From Bacillus pumilus (GTDB lineage: Bacteria > Bacillota > Bacilli > Bacillales > Bacillaceae), in assembly GCF_002744245.1 (NCBI RefSeq), contig NZ_NKHG01000043.1, positions 1 through 61,711 on the forward strand: 61,711 bases of DNA, read 5' to 3'. The number at the start of each line of letters is the position of its first letter. Position 1 is the first letter of the stretch. The notes under the pieces are model-generated. The model did not search any database, was not told the DNA's origin, and was given only the letters and a program-made list of their open reading frames with translations. This document shows positions 1 to 11,478 of this stretch, piece by piece. Position numbers and translations under genes: made by a program.

Positions 1-30
1 AACGATCCTGGTGAGGATCGTTTTTTTATT
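1..30 (+). terminator. Rho-independent terminator
   Basis: An 8-bp stem (AACGATCC / GGATCGTT) closes a short loop and is followed by a run of T on the plus strand. It would end a rightward transcript that starts before the window. The leftward acyltransferase gene finishes inside the T tract, so the hairpin may serve both strands. Confidence 0.75.
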
Positions 31-1045
31 TGATGTAGCTGCTTTGCCTGCCTGTGATCGTTCGCATGAGATTGGACATTTTGAGCTCAATGACTGGCTG
101 TGCAACGTTTTTGACAAATGTACTAGATAACGTAAAGGTTAAGAGCATCGTCAGCACCAATAGAATCAGTATACTTGCGGCATTTAGTGCCCAATCATCA
201 AACCAAGTGGTTCTTAAAAGCTTGATTACAAAGCCATGCAATAAATAGACATATAACGTTCTTGTGCCCCATTTTGTAAAGAAGAAACGGCGTGTTGGTA
301 CTAAAGCAAAGAAGCTAAATGTAGCGGCAAATGCAAGCAAATACCACGCCATCCGTTTCACAGCAGCAATCAGACCTTCATCTCCAAGTGAAGAGTAGGA
401 CTGTGACCCAAATAAGAAGGAATAATCGAATTCATAAAAATAGCAAAACATGAACACACCCATTAATACAAGAAGTGCTGTGATTTTTCCTTTGCTTGTT
501 CGGATGAATTCAAAGTGCTGCTTCCTTAAATAAAAGCCAGCCAAAAACATTGGTAAAAAGACAAATGTACGCGATAAGCTAAGTGTATTGCTAATGCTGT
601 CCACGTAACCGACAAGTAACGCAATCGATAAACTGACGATCATAGCCCAGTGGAACGGCAGTTTGGAAAAAGGAATAAGCAGTAAATTCCAAAAGAATAA
701 ACTCATTAAAAACCATAAAGACCATTGCGGATCAATTGGATTTAAATGAGACATGCTTTGATCTTGAAGTAAATAATAATACACAGAATAGATCACTTGG
801 AAAATGAAATACGGGATGATCAGCTTAACGGCGACTTTTTTCATAAAACCAGGCTTTCGAAACCCTTTTGCAAAGAAGCCAGAAACCAATATAAAAGCCG
901 GCATGTGAAATGTATAAATAAACTTGTATAAGTAGAGCACCCAATCATTATCGTGAATGAAAGACCGTAACAAATGACCAAAAACGACTAGAAAAATCAG
1001 AAGAAATTTCGCATTATCAAAATAACTATCTCGTGAGGATACCAT
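26..1045 (-). CDS. ykrP: Membrane acyltransferase (acyltransferase 3 family), YkrP-like
   Basis: This is a 339-residue polytopic membrane protein with about ten hydrophobic segments. The N-terminus shows the acyltransferase-3 signature: a charged RDSYFDNAK start leading into the first helix with a conserved His at residue 24 (VVFGH). Members move acyl groups, often acetyl, onto extracytoplasmic sugars or polymers; the acceptor cannot be told from sequence. The ATG at 1045 is preceded by an AGGAAAGGTGATG Shine-Dalgarno region. It sits divergently from kinE, as ykrP does in B. subtilis. The family call is firm; the ykrP assignment rests on similarity plus synteny. Confidence 0.85.
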   Translation of the reverse strand: MVSSRDSYFDNAKFLLIFLVVFGHLLRSFIHDNDWVLYLYKFIYTFHMPAFILVSGFFAKGFRKPGFMKKVAVKLIIPYFIFQVIYSVYYYLLQDQSMSHLNPIDPQWSLWFLMSLFFWNLLLIPFSKLPFHWAMIVSLSIALLVGYVDSISNTLSLSRTFVFLPMFLAGFYLRKQHFEFIRTSKGKITALLVLMGVFMFCYFYEFDYSFLFGSQSYSSLGDEGLIAAVKRMAWYLLAFAATFSFFALVPTRRFFFTKWGTRTLYVYLLHGFVIKLLRTTWFDDWALNAASILILLVLTMLLTFTLSSTFVKNVAQPVIELKMSNLMRTITGRQSSYIK

Positions 1046-1316
1046 AACATCACCTTTCCTGCTTTATTTCAAACATAAACGTTCTCTGTTCACGGTTCCC
1101 TCATTTGCCTCATTTTAAAATAGATTTTGGCTCATTTCGCTATTTGATGTGAAATTGTAGAACGGTTGTAAAAGAAGGGTAAGAAAAGAGATTCATTATA
1201 CAATCGTGTCATCCAAATGAAATAAAAAGTTATCTTTTTTATGAGTCAAATGAAGGAACAATGAAAATATTGTAGAAATAATGTAGAGGATGAGGCTGGA
1301 AAAGGAGTGTAAGAGA

Positions 1317-3527
1317 ATGACTGAAACGCTCGATGGCAAGCAAGTAATCACTGCGGAAGATATCAGAAAATTAGCAAAAGAGAATGAATATTTGCGAACT
1401 GAGTTGATGCAGCAGAAAATGCTGTTAAATAAGACGTTAGATGCCATTTTTATATTTGATCAGCACCTCAACATTATTCAAGCCAATGAAGCGACATGCA
1501 GGCTTGTACAGACACCGAAAGAAGACCTCCTCAATAAATCCATTCTAGATTTCCTATACGGCATCCCGAAAAATAAAATTGAATGCTCACTCGAGATTTT
1601 TTTTCGAAAAGGAACATTGAAAAGAGAAATCTCCATTCAGCTTGAAAATGGGGAGACAAAATATATTGAATTTGTCGCAGAGCATGACATAGTGAATGAA
1701 CAATATATTGTGATTATGCGAGATATTTCGTCAAAGAAAATTTTAGAACGAGAACGCTCCATGAATGAGCAGCTGTTCAAAGATTTGTTTGACCGAGCAA
1801 TTGATGGTATGGTCATTTTTGATCAGGATGGCTGCATGATTGATGCCAATCACTCTTTTTGTCAAAGCTTTGAGCTTAAAAAGACAGATTTAACAGATCG
1901 CTATTTAAATGAATTTGTTGAAGAAGAAAATCTTCCTGCCTTGCAGCATCTATTAACATCACTAAAAGAAACGGGGAAAGCAAAGGGGGAGCTTCCCGTT
2001 ACCCTTCAATCTGGTCAGCACAAATTATTCGAGCTGACCATTACATCAAATGTCATGAGCGGTTTTTATATGTCCATCATGCGGGATATTACAGAAAAAC
2101 GATTAATGGAAGAGAAGCTGTTAAAAAGTGAGGAACGCTTTAGAGAAATATTTGAAAATGCGATGGATGCCATCATCATATGGGCGGACGATGGAGAGAT
2201 TGTCAGAGCCAATGAATCAGCCTGCCGAATTTTTGAATTACCGATGCATCAGCTGATTGGTAAGAAATTAACGGATTTTCTAGTCAAATCTGATAAGAGA
2301 TATCGACCAACAAGAAGACGATATATGAGAAATCATGAAATAAGAGAAGAACTATTGTTTAGAATGGCAAATGGTCAATTCAAAGAGCTAGAATTCACAT
2401 CGAAGCATGCGGTATTTGAGAGTCAGCACTTAACCATTTTACGTAATGTCAGTGATAGAAAGCGAATGGAGCAGGAGCTGCGCGAAAGTGAGCTCAAATT
2501 CCGTAAAGTATTTAATGGGTCAATGGATGGCATTGTCCTTTTCGATAATCAATACAACATTATTGATGTCAATCCCTCTGCAAGCGAGCTGCTTGGACTG
2601 AAGGACGATCATTTAACTGAAATGAACCTTTTTCATATCCTTGCGCCATATCAGATCGAAAATTTGGCACAGCCAGCTCAGGCGATGTCATTAGATGAGA
2701 TGGACAACGAAGTTCCGTTTGTGCTGAACCATCCAGATCAGCGCATACTGGAGTTCTCCTTTAAACGCAACATTATCCATAACATGAATCTGGCGATCTT
2801 TAGAGATGTGACAGAGCGGAAGGAATTAGAGGAGCGGGTGAGAAAATCAGATACACTTCATGTGGTTGGAGAGCTTGCCGCTGGAATTGCTCATGAAATT
2901 AGAAATCCGATGACTGCATTAAAAGGCTTCATTCAGCTTTTGAAAGGAAATATTGAAGGGGAGTATTCTCTCTATTTCAATGTCATCACGTCAGAGCTCA
3001 AAAGAATTGAATCCATTATTACAGAATTTTTGATTTTAGCGAAGCCGCAAGCCATTGTGTATGAAGAAAAAAATGTAGTGCAAATTGTGAAAGACACGAT
3101 GGATCTTCTGCACGCCCAGGCCAATCTTGGCAATGTTCAAATGCATCTGAATGTATTGGATGAGATTCCGCTGATCTACTGTGAACAAAATCAATTAAAG
3201 CAGGTCTTTATTAACATTTTAAAAAATGCGATTGAAGTGATGCCGCGGAAAGGAAATGTATACGTGAGTATTCAGCGGAAGGGCGAGGAGCATATTGTCA
3301 TCTCACTGCGTGATGAAGGGTGCGGAATGGCAGAGGATAAACTAAAGCGTCTTGGCGAACCATTTTATACAACGAAAGAAAGAGGAACTGGACTTGGTTT
3401 AATGGTCAGTTATAAAATTATTGAGGAGCATCAAGGAACCATTGAGGTCGAAAGTGAGGAAGGAGTAGGAACGGTTTTCCATCTCACTTTACCACTGAGA
3501 CAACAAAGACAAGAAGGAGAGCTTTAA
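1317..3527 (+). CDS. kinE: Sporulation sensor histidine kinase KinE, four PAS domains
   Basis: This is a soluble multi-PAS histidine kinase of 736 residues. Four consecutive PAS repeats fill about residues 30-510, each with a D/E-A-I-x-I-F-D-type core and each ending in a MRDIT/FRDVT-type motif. A HisKA domain follows (AGIAHEIRNPMTALKG, phospho-acceptor His526), then an HATPase_c domain with N-box NAIEV, DEGCGM and GTGLGL motifs. It would phosphorylate Spo0F in the sporulation phosphorelay, as KinE does in B. subtilis. An upstream in-frame ATG exists at 1290, but the ATG at 1317 has the good SD (AAAGGAGTG) and gives the expected length. No transmembrane segment is visible. The ogt start follows the stop codon by one base. 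Confidence 0.92.
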   Translation: MTETLDGKQVITAEDIRKLAKENEYLRTELMQQKMLLNKTLDAIFIFDQHLNIIQANEATCRLVQTPKEDLLNKSILDFLYGIPKNKIECSLEIFFRKGTLKREISIQLENGETKYIEFVAEHDIVNEQYIVIMRDISSKKILERERSMNEQLFKDLFDRAIDGMVIFDQDGCMIDANHSFCQSFELKKTDLTDRYLNEFVEEENLPALQHLLTSLKETGKAKGELPVTLQSGQHKLFELTITSNVMSGFYMSIMRDITEKRLMEEKLLKSEERFREIFENAMDAIIIWADDGEIVRANESACRIFELPMHQLIGKKLTDFLVKSDKRYRPTRRRYMRNHEIREELLFRMANGQFKELEFTSKHAVFESQHLTILRNVSDRKRMEQELRESELKFRKVFNGSMDGIVLFDNQYNIIDVNPSASELLGLKDDHLTEMNLFHILAPYQIENLAQPAQAMSLDEMDNEVPFVLNHPDQRILEFSFKRNIIHNMNLAIFRDVTERKELEERVRKSDTLHVVGELAAGIAHEIRNPMTALKGFIQLLKGNIEGEYSLYFNVITSELKRIESIITEFLILAKPQAIVYEEKNVVQIVKDTMDLLHAQANLGNVQMHLNVLDEIPLIYCEQNQLKQVFINILKNAIEVMPRKGNVYVSIQRKGEEHIVISLRDEGCGMAEDKLKRLGEPFYTTKERGTGLGLMVSYKIIEEHQGTIEVESEEGVGTVFHLTLPLRQQRQEGEL

Positions 3528-3528
3528 A

Positions 3529-4020
3529 GTGTATTATACAGTCTATAACGCACCAATCGGGGAATTATACATACTAGAAAAAGACGGTGTCATCATCGAA
3601 GTAATGTTTGATGATGAGCCGTTTATAGCAAAAAAGCAGGCAGCCAATCTAAAAAAAGAAGATACCTCTGTATTACGAGAAGCGAAAAAACAGCTTCACG
3701 AGTATTTTCACGGTGATCGTCAAGTATTTGATCTTCCTCTCAAGCAATCAGGTACTTCGTTTCAAGAGCAAGTATGGGAAGCACTTTCTGCTATTCCGTA
3801 TGGTGAATCAAGAACCTATGCAGATATTGCAGAAGCGATCGGCAATCCAAAGGCTGTCAGAGCTATAGGACAAGCCAATCGGCGAAATGCATTACCTATT
3901 TTTATTCCGTGTCACCGGGTTATTGGAAAAGATCGGTCACTGACAGGCTATGCAGGAACGAAGACGGATATGAAAGCAGTTCTACTTGAATTAGAAGGCA
4001 TCCCGTTTGTTCAAAAATAA
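3529..4020 (+). CDS. ogt: Methylated-DNA--[protein]-cysteine S-methyltransferase
   Basis: The product is a suicide repair protein that transfers the methyl group from O6-methylguanine to its own cysteine. The 163-residue protein carries the diagnostic PCHRVIG motif with acceptor Cys128, preceded by the helix-turn-helix region (YADIAEAIGNPKAVRAIGQA). It has a GTG start; the SD (AAGGAGAG) lies inside the end of kinE, with only one base between the genes. That implies translational coupling with kinE, the B. subtilis arrangement. Length matches the family. Confidence 0.93.
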   Translation: MYYTVYNAPIGELYILEKDGVIIEVMFDDEPFIAKKQAANLKKEDTSVLREAKKQLHEYFHGDRQVFDLPLKQSGTSFQEQVWEALSAIPYGESRTYADIAEAIGNPKAVRAIGQANRRNALPIFIPCHRVIGKDRSLTGYAGTKTDMKAVLLELEGIPFVQK

Positions 4021-4109
4021 ATCAATTGACCTGTTCCAAATGTTTGGCAAGCGACATATCCTTTTATTAAGCTAAAAAAGTTGGTTGAGGGAAAAAGGAG
4101 AGTGCTAGG

Positions 4110-4244
4110 ATGTTTTTGGGGAAAAAAGATAAAATGTATGCCGTCACATCACTATGTGTCAAAATGAACGTCTTGACGGAGGAACAGAAGAAAGAAATAT
4201 TAGCAAAAACGATCGAAACAAAAAAGCGCGGTGCTCTTAAATGA
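4110..4244 (+). CDS. Small conserved-looking protein, 44 residues
   Basis: An open frame beginning MFLGKKDKMYAV and ending KKRGALK has a strong SD (AAAAAGGAG) seven bases before its ATG. The protein is basic, with a helical C-terminal half rich in Lys and Glu. The terminator hairpin begins inside its last codons, which fits a real, compact transcription unit. I do not recognise a family, so no function is proposed. Only the SD, the tight terminator and the intergenic position support it as a gene. Confidence 0.6.
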   Translation: MFLGKKDKMYAVTSLCVKMNVLTEEQKKEILAKTIETKKRGALK

Positions 4245-4265
4245 CAAGAACACGGCGCTTTTTTA
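4222..4265. terminator. Bidirectional terminator between the small gene and mtnA
   Basis: The inverted repeat AAAAGCGC...GCGCTTTT, extended by GTG.TCTT / AAGA.CAC, has A and T tracts on both sides. It can stop the rightward small gene and the leftward mtnKA transcript. Confidence 0.8.
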
Positions 4266-4267
4266 TA

Positions 4268-5329
4268 TTAGAGTGTAGTGCTTTCTGTGAAAAGAGCATC
4301 GATCTCCTCTGTATAATGCGAAGTGATGATTCCTTTCTCTGTAATAATACCTGAAATGAGATGATGCGGAGTAACATCAAAAGCAGGATTAAATACTTGG
4401 ACATCAGGTGGTGCAATTGGTATGCCGTGTAATTCCTTCACTTCCTGCGGGTCGCGTTCTTCAATCGGAATATCTTCCCCATGGTCGATCGACACATCAA
4501 AGGTCGAAAGCGGTGCTGCCACAAAAAATGGAATTTGAAAGTGTTTGGCCAAAATGGCAAGTCCTAAAGTTCCAATTTTATTCGCTGAATCACCATTTCG
4601 AGCGATTCGATCAGCTCCCACAATGACTGCTGAAATTTGTTTTTCTTTCATCGTATGAGCTGCCATGTTATCTGTTATGAGCGTCACATCCACGCCTCCC
4701 TGCATTAGTTCCCATGTCGTCAGTCGAGCGCCTTGAAGGACAGGACGTGTTTCACATGCATAAATATGAAGATCGAGATTTTTCTTTTTGGCTAAATAAA
4801 AAGGAGCAAGCGCTGTTCCGTATCGACTAGTTGCGATGGAGCCTGCATTACATATGGTCATAATCCGGTCACCAGATTTAAAGAGCTGGAGGGCATTTTG
4901 ACCGATTTGTCTGCATGTTTCTTCATCTTCAATTTGAATTTGGATGGCTTCATGGACAAGGTCTGTTTTGGCTGCATTCACTGATGCAGCACGCTCAATA
5001 CGTTGAAACAGTCTATCTAATGCCCAGGCAAGATTAACGGCGGTTGGACGAGCACGATTTAAATATTCCTTTAGTCGAGCTACTTCTTTTGTAAAGACAT
5101 CAATCTCTTCTGTTTCAATCTCTTGGGCACTGAGCGCCAGCCCAAAAGCTGCGGTAATGCCAATAGCAGGTGCTCCGCGCACTTTTAATGTCACGATTGC
5201 ATCGTAGACATCTTCTTTTGTATATAAATGCTCAAACACAGTTTCAGCCGGTAATTTTTGTTGATTCAAAATTTTAATGCGGTGTTCTTCCCATTCGACG
5301 GAACGAGGAACTTCAAATTCTTTAGACAA
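4268..5329 (-). CDS. mtnA: S-methyl-5-thioribose-1-phosphate isomerase MtnA
   Basis: MtnA converts methylthioribose-1-phosphate to methylthioribulose-1-phosphate, the second step of the salvage branch that starts with MtnK. The 353-residue protein equals the B. subtilis length and shows the family core motifs [32 protein letters not shown] and [10 protein letters not shown]. Its TTG start is preceded by AGGAGTGACGGG, whose first bases adjoin the mtnK stop codon. mtnK and mtnA are therefore one leftward operon under the SAM riboswitch. Confidence 0.95.
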   Translation of the reverse strand: MSKEFEVPRSVEWEEHRIKILNQQKLPAETVFEHLYTKEDVYDAIVTLKVRGAPAIGITAAFGLALSAQEIETEEIDVFTKEVARLKEYLNRARPTAVNLAWALDRLFQRIERAASVNAAKTDLVHEAIQIQIEDEETCRQIGQNALQLFKSGDRIMTICNAGSIATSRYGTALAPFYLAKKKNLDLHIYACETRPVLQGARLTTWELMQGGVDVTLITDNMAAHTMKEKQISAVIVGADRIARNGDSANKIGTLGLAILAKHFQIPFFVAAPLSTFDVSIDHGEDIPIEERDPQEVKELHGIPIAPPDVQVFNPAFDVTPHHLISGIITEKGIITSHYTEEIDALFTESTTL

Positions 5330-5335
5330 AACCCG

Positions 5336-6770
<1,435 letters not shown>

Positions 6771-6816
6771 ATCAATATGTAATTGTTTCATGTCTGCATG
6801 TATTTCTTAATTCAAG

Positions 6817-6846
6817 ATATTATCAGAGCTGCTCTTCACATGTCAA
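6817..6846 (-). promoter_or_regulatory. SigA-type promoter of the mtnKA riboswitch transcript
   Basis: Minus strand: TTGACA (6846-6841), an 18-base spacer and TAATAT (6822-6817), about 45 bases before the S-box P1. The 16-base-spaced GATAAT overlaps as an alternative -10. Confidence 0.7.
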
Positions 6847-6931
6847 TCTTTTTTCGAAATTGCTTTACAATTCATAAAACAATCTATTACAGTGAGTGTA
6901 TTGTCACGTAACTTGAATAGAAGGTGAAGAG

Positions 6932-8122
6932 ATGGAATTTCAGCAATCAGATGTGTTGAAACATTTACCGAAACAGTTTTTTGCATCGCTTGTCCAAAAG
7001 GTGCAGAAAAAAATGCAGGAAGGGGCAGATGTGATTAATTTAGGCCAGGGAAATCCTGATCAGCCAACCCCGTCACATATTGTGAAAGCCATGCAGGAAG
7101 CGGTAGCAAAGCCTGAAAATCATCAATACTCCTCATTCCGTGGAACAGCGAAATTAAAAAAAGCCGCCGCTGTCTTTTATGAGAGAGAGTATGGCGTCAC
7201 ACTTGACCCAATGACGGAGATCGCGATTTTATTTGGCGGGAAAGCGGGGCTTGTTGAACTGCCGCAATGCTTACTGAATCCTGGTGATACGCTGCTTGTC
7301 CCGGACCCTGGTTATCCTGATTATTGGTCAGGCGCCGTGCTTGCTGGAGCCAACATGGTCACCATGCCTCTGCTTGAAAAAAATCAATTTTTACCTGATT
7401 ATAATCTATTGTCAAAAGATGATAAGAAAAAGGCAAAATTGATGTACTTAAATTATCCAAATAATCCGACTGGCGCCACTGCAAGTCGTGGATTTTTTGA
7501 AGAAACTGTCACTTTTGCGAAAGATTACAGGATGTGTGTTGTTCATGATTTCGCATATGGGGGTATTGGATTTGATGGCGAAAAGCCGATCAGCTTCTTG
7601 CAAGTAGAGGGAGCGAAAGAGACAGGTATCGAAATTTATACACTGTCTAAAACATTTAATATGGCAGGCTGGAGAGTAGGGTTTGCTGCAGGTAATCCGT
7701 CTGTAATTGAAGCCATCGAGCTTTATCAGGATCATCTGTTTGTGTCACTTTTTAAAGCGACCCAAGAAGCAGCAGCAGAAGCACTTTTAGGTGATCAAAC
7801 GTGTGTACAGATGCAAAATGATCGATATGAAAAAAGACGCAATACTTGGATCGCTGCATGCAAGGAGATTGGCTGGGACGTATGTGCACCGAAGGGATCG
7901 TTTTTTGCTTGGTTAAAAGTGCCTGAAGGGTATACATCTGAATCCTTTTCTGACTTATTATTAGAGAAAGCGCATGTTGTCGTTGCGCCGGGGAATGGCT
8001 TTGGTGCTAGCGGTGAAGGCTACGTCAGAGTAGGCCTTTTAACGAGTGAGGAGCGGTTAAAAGAAGCCGCTGAGCGAATCGCTGCATTGCAGCTGTTTGA
8101 AAAAAAGCCATTGACAACGTAA
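6932..8122 (+). CDS. mtnE: Methionine salvage aminotransferase MtnE
   Basis: MtnE is a PLP aminotransferase (fold type I) that makes methionine from 2-keto-4-methylthiobutyrate, the last step of salvage. The 396-residue protein shows LGQGNPDQPTP, YPNNPTGA and the PLP-lysine motif SKTFNMAGWRVGF with Lys240, plus the C-terminal RVGLL arginine. The ATG has SD GAAGGTGAAG. It has no riboswitch of its own and is transcribed divergently from mtnKA. The mtnU gene that I recall beside it in B. subtilis is absent. The mtnW promoter overlaps its stop codon. Confidence 0.92.
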   Translation: MEFQQSDVLKHLPKQFFASLVQKVQKKMQEGADVINLGQGNPDQPTPSHIVKAMQEAVAKPENHQYSSFRGTAKLKKAAAVFYEREYGVTLDPMTEIAILFGGKAGLVELPQCLLNPGDTLLVPDPGYPDYWSGAVLAGANMVTMPLLEKNQFLPDYNLLSKDDKKKAKLMYLNYPNNPTGATASRGFFEETVTFAKDYRMCVVHDFAYGGIGFDGEKPISFLQVEGAKETGIEIYTLSKTFNMAGWRVGFAAGNPSVIEAIELYQDHLFVSLFKATQEAAAEALLGDQTCVQMQNDRYEKRRNTWIAACKEIGWDVCAPKGSFFAWLKVPEGYTSESFSDLLLEKAHVVVAPGNGFGASGEGYVRVGLLTSEERLKEAAERIAALQLFEKKPLTT

Positions 8123-8139
8123 AAAAATGGTGCGATAAT
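8111..8139 (+). promoter_or_regulatory. SigA promoter of mtnWXBD
   Basis: TTGACA (8111-8116), a 17-base spacer and GATAAT (8134-8139). The -35 lies inside the last codons of mtnE, and the S-box begins about 28 bases after the -10. Confidence 0.8.
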
Positions 8140-8166
8140 TCAGGCAATATTTAAGAAAATTGAATA

Positions 8167-8270
8167 TTCTTATCAAGAGTAGGCAGAGGGACTAGCCCAA
8201 TGAAGCCCGGCAACCGACTTCCATGAAGCACGGTGCTAATTCTTGCAGCAGGCGCTGAGAGATAAGATTC
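8167..8270 (+). ncRNA. SAM-I (S-box) riboswitch upstream of mtnW
   Basis: Canonical S-box elements appear in order: TCTTATCAAGAG (P1/P2), GCAGAGGGACTAGCCC, GAAGCCCGGCAACC, CACGGTGCTAATTCTTGCAG and GCTGAGAGATAAGA closing P1. This is a compact, standard aptamer controlling the mtnWXBD operon together with the terminator that follows. Confidence 0.95.
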
Positions 8271-8285
8271 GGATGAATGAGACGA

Positions 8286-8329
8286 AACCTCTTTAAGGCG
8301 CTGACCAAGCACTTAAAGAGGTTTTTTAT
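8286..8329 (+). terminator. SAM-riboswitch terminator ahead of mtnW
   Basis: A 12-bp stem (AACCTCTTTAAG / CTTAAAGAGGTT) followed by TTTTATT lies between the S-box and the mtnW start. Confidence 0.92.
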
Positions 8330-8364
8330 TGAACATAAGCAGGGCAATCGAAAGGGGATTCCTA

Positions 8365-9585
8365 GTGAGTGATTTACTGGCAACATACGTATTAACACAT
8401 CGAGCGGATGAACAAATTGACCGAAAAGCGGAGCAGATCGCGCTCGGATTAACGGTTGGGTCATGGACGGACTTGCCGCAGCTCAAAAAGGAGCAGCTAA
8501 AAAAACATAAAGGCCGTGTGGTGAGAGTGAAGGAAAAGTCTGCCGCAGGTGAAAAGGGCCTGTATCAATCAGAGGTGACAATTGCTTACCCTGAGGCTAA
8601 CTTTTCAGCTGACATACCCGCCATTTTAACGACGATTTTCGGAAAGCTTTCACTAGATGGGAAAATAAAGCTTGTCGATATAGACTTTTCGGCAGGATTT
8701 AAAAGAAGTCTACCTGGACCGGCATTTGGAATTGAGGGGATACGAAAGAAGTTAGACGTGTTTGATCGTCCGTTATTGATGAGTATTTTTAAAGGCGTGA
8801 TTGGCCGTGGTATGACGGATCTAAAAGAGCAGCTCCGTTTACAGGCTTTAGGCGGTGTTGATTTCATCAAGGATGATGAGATTTTATTTGAAAGTCCGTT
8901 AGCCCCCTTTGAAGAACGAATCAAAGAAGGAAAAAAGATATTAAAAGAAACATATGAAGAGACAGGGCACCGCACGCTGTATGCCGTGAATTTAACTGGC
9001 AGAACCTTTGATCTGAAAGGTCGAGCAAGAAAGGCCGCTGAACTCGGAGCTGATGCGCTCTTATTCAACGTCTTTGCCTACGGACTTGATGTCATGCAAA
9101 GCTTAGCCGAAGACCCAGAGATTCCATTGCCGATTATGGCACATCCAGCAGTGAGCGGGGCGTTTACATCTTCTCCTGAATATGGATTTTCGCATTCTCT
9201 TCTTTTAGGCAAATTAAATCGATATGCTGGTGCTGATTTGAGTCTTTTTCCATCTCCTTATGGGTCAGTCGCCCTTTCGAAAAAAGATGCCCTTGGCATC
9301 TATGAAGCATGCGTGACAGAGGATACAGTGCAAAAAACATTCCCTGTTCCATCAGCAGGCATTCATCCTGGTATGGTTCCGTTATTAATCAAAGATTTTG
9401 GATTCGATCATGTGATCAATGCAGGAGGAGGAATTCATGGACATCCGCGGGGAGCCATCGGAGGAGGGAAAGCATTTCGCTCCATCATTGATGCGGTGAT
9501 CACTGAAGAGTCCATCCAAGAAAAAGCATCATCTTGCCAAGACTTAAAAGCAGCACTTGATCTTTGGGGAAGGGTAGCAGAATAA
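8365..9585 (+). CDS. mtnW: 2,3-diketo-5-methylthiopentyl-1-phosphate enolase MtnW (RuBisCO-like protein)
   Basis: MtnW is a form IV RuBisCO-like protein that enolises diketo-methylthiopentyl-phosphate in methionine salvage. The 406-residue protein retains the RuBisCO-fold motifs [22 protein letters not shown], the metal loop [20 protein letters not shown], the phosphate site [10 protein letters not shown] and [10 protein letters not shown]. An in-frame ATG lies upstream at 8329, next to the terminator. The GTG at 8365 has SD AAAGGGGA and matches the N-terminus of B. subtilis MtnW. The mtnX ATG follows the stop codon directly. Confidence 0.94.
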   Translation: MSDLLATYVLTHRADEQIDRKAEQIALGLTVGSWTDLPQLKKEQLKKHKGRVVRVKEKSAAGEKGLYQSEVTIAYPEANFSADIPAILTTIFGKLSLDGKIKLVDIDFSAGFKRSLPGPAFGIEGIRKKLDVFDRPLLMSIFKGVIGRGMTDLKEQLRLQALGGVDFIKDDEILFESPLAPFEERIKEGKKILKETYEETGHRTLYAVNLTGRTFDLKGRARKAAELGADALLFNVFAYGLDVMQSLAEDPEIPLPIMAHPAVSGAFTSSPEYGFSHSLLLGKLNRYAGADLSLFPSPYGSVALSKKDALGIYEACVTEDTVQKTFPVPSAGIHPGMVPLLIKDFGFDHVINAGGGIHGHPRGAIGGGKAFRSIIDAVITEESIQEKASSCQDLKAALDLWGRVAE

Positions 9586-10281
9586 ATGAAAAAACCAATT
9601 GTATGTTGTGATTTTGATGGAACGATTACGAAAAATGATAATATTATTCGGATTATGAAGCAGTTTGCACCAAGTGAATGGACGAAGCTGAAAGATGGCG
9701 TTCTGTCAAAGGAGATCACGATCCAAGAAGGCGTCGGACAGATGTTTCAATTACTGACGAGTGATCAGAAGGAAGCCATTCAGTCGTTTATTTTAGAGGA
9801 TACAGAGATTCGAGAAGGATTCGAGCGATTTGTCGCTTATGTAAAAAATGCCGACATTCCATTTTATGTGTTAAGCGGCGGTATGGACTTTTTTGTCTAC
9901 CCAGTACTCGAAGGCATTATTGATAAAGACCATATTTATTGCAATCATGCATCATTTAGACAAGACCATATTCGGATTGAATGGCCGCATGCCTGTGATG
10001 CGCATTGTCAAAATGGCTGTGGCTGCTGTAAGCCTTCGATTATTCGAAAGCTGACTCATGAAAATGACTTTATTATCATGATTGGAGATTCAGTGACTGA
10101 TATTGAGGCAGCAAAGCATGCAGATCTTACATTTGCACGTGACTATTTGCTAAATGAATGTAACGAACTCGGGCTCATACATAAAGAATACGATACATTT
10201 ATCGATCTAAAAGCGCAATTTGTTCAAATAAAGGAAGTGAAGGAATGGCAGACACAAAGAGTAAACACTGGCAAGAGCTAG
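9586..10281 (+). CDS. mtnX: 2-hydroxy-3-keto-5-methylthiopentenyl-1-phosphate phosphatase MtnX
   Basis: This HAD-superfamily phosphatase dephosphorylates the MtnW product. In its 231 residues it shows the HAD motif [12 protein letters not shown] near the N-terminus (nucleophile and general acid Asp), motif [11 protein letters not shown] and motif [14 protein letters not shown] cysteine-rich insertion ([10 protein letters not shown]) near residue 145 is typical of this family. Its ATG abuts the mtnW stop, and its last 37 bases overlap mtnB, so the operon is tightly coupled. Confidence 0.93.
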   Translation: MKKPIVCCDFDGTITKNDNIIRIMKQFAPSEWTKLKDGVLSKEITIQEGVGQMFQLLTSDQKEAIQSFILEDTEIREGFERFVAYVKNADIPFYVLSGGMDFFVYPVLEGIIDKDHIYCNHASFRQDHIRIEWPHACDAHCQNGCGCCKPSIIRKLTHENDFIIMIGDSVTDIEAAKHADLTFARDYLLNECNELGLIHKEYDTFIDLKAQFVQIKEVKEWQTQRVNTGKS

Positions 10282-10883
10282 CTGACGTCAAACGTGAACT
10301 GGCACAAAGAGACTGGTTTTACGGAACAAGCGGTAATTTATCTATTAAGGTGTCGGATGATCCAATCACGTTTTTAGTGACGGCAAGCGGGAAAGATAAA
10401 CGTCAAGAAACAGGTGAAGACTTTGTTCTAGTTGATGCAGCAGGTCAGCCATATGATCCGAATCAACGGCTTAGACCATCTGCTGAAACATTGCTTCACA
10501 CATACGTGTATGAGCGGACAAAAGCAGGCAGCTGTCTCCATGTCCATACAATTGATAATAATGTGATGTCTGAGCTGTATGGGGATAAGGGAGAAATTCG
10601 TTTTAAAGGCAACGAAATGATCAAAGCACTTGGTTATTGGGAAGAGGATGCAGAAGTCGCTCTTCCTATTATTGAAAACCCAGCTCATATTCCGCATCTT
10701 GCAGAACAATTTGCAGCGCATCTTAAAGAAGAGACGGAATCAGGTGCTGTGCTCATTCGCAATCACGGCATCACGGTCTGGGGAAAGACAGCATTTGAAG
10801 CAAAACGAGTGTTAGAGGCTTACGAATTTTTATTTAGCTATCATTTAAAATTAACATGTTATCAAGCCCAGCTTGTCAAATAA
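10245..10883 (+). CDS. mtnB: Methylthioribulose-1-phosphate dehydratase MtnB
   Basis: MtnB is a class II aldolase-fold zinc enzyme that dehydrates methylthioribulose-1-phosphate. The 212-residue protein has GTSGNLSIK near the N-terminus, the metal-binding HVHTID pair and the later RNHGITVWG histidine. The ATG at 10245 overlaps mtnX by 37 bases, with SD GGAAGTGAAGG inside mtnX. Confidence 0.93.
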   Translation: MADTKSKHWQELADVKRELAQRDWFYGTSGNLSIKVSDDPITFLVTASGKDKRQETGEDFVLVDAAGQPYDPNQRLRPSAETLLHTYVYERTKAGSCLHVHTIDNNVMSELYGDKGEIRFKGNEMIKALGYWEEDAEVALPIIENPAHIPHLAEQFAAHLKEETESGAVLIRNHGITVWGKTAFEAKRVLEAYEFLFSYHLKLTCYQAQLVK

Positions 10884-10900
10884 AAAAGGAGGAAACATAC

Positions 10901-11431
10901 ATGGCGACCATTTTTATTCATAATGAAGAGAACACATTACTTGAAAACGAACAAGAGGTGGCAGATTATTTAGAAAAGCAAGGAGTCATTTATGAACATT
11001 GGGAGATTGAAAAACTACCGAATCAGTTATCAGAAAAGTATGATTTAACAGAAGATGAAAAAGAAGAAATTTTGACTGTTTTCCAAAAGGAAATTCGAGA
11101 TATTTCTGAGAGAAGAGGATACAAAGCGCAAGACGTGATTTCATTATCTGATGCGACACCAAATCTTGATGAGCTGCTCCAAAACTTTAAACGTGAGCAC
11201 CACCATACAGATGACGAAGTTCGGTTTATTGTGAGTGGTCACGGAATCTTTGCCATTCAAGGCAAGGATGGCGTGTTTTTTGATGTGAGACTGAATCCAG
11301 GAGATTTGATTTCTGTGCCTCCAAATATTCGTCACTACTTTACACTGCAAGAGGACCGCAAAGTGGTCGCAGTTCGCATATTTGTCACAACAGAGGGCTG
11401 GGTGCCAATTTACGAAGAAGAAACGGTTTAA
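10901..11431 (+). CDS. mtnD: Acireductone dioxygenase MtnD
   Basis: This cupin-fold metalloenzyme oxidises acireductone to the keto acid precursor of methionine plus formate (Fe form). The 176-residue protein shows the ARD metal motif in EHHHTDDEVRF and the second-motif histidine in NIRHYF. The frame is open back to 10856 inside mtnB, but the ATG at 10901 has SD AAAAAAGGAGG and the family N-terminus MATIFIHNEE. It is the last gene of mtnWXBD, followed by a terminator. Confidence 0.93.
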   Translation: MATIFIHNEENTLLENEQEVADYLEKQGVIYEHWEIEKLPNQLSEKYDLTEDEKEEILTVFQKEIRDISERRGYKAQDVISLSDATPNLDELLQNFKREHHHTDDEVRFIVSGHGIFAIQGKDGVFFDVRLNPGDLISVPPNIRHYFTLQEDRKVVAVRIFVTTEGWVPIYEEETV

Positions 11432-11438
11432 TGGAGAG

Positions 11439-11478
11439 AGCTGATCATTCCGCATGGGACGGAAGATCAGCTTTTTTT
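11439..11478 (+). terminator. Terminator of mtnWXBD
   Basis: AGCTGATC / GATCAGCT stem (extended by TTCC / GGAA) followed by seven T. Confidence 0.88.

Noticed and set aside
8586..9068. 160-residue leftward frame inside mtnW
   Set aside because: Antisense shadow of mtnW, which has all family motifs; no SD or independent transcription signal.
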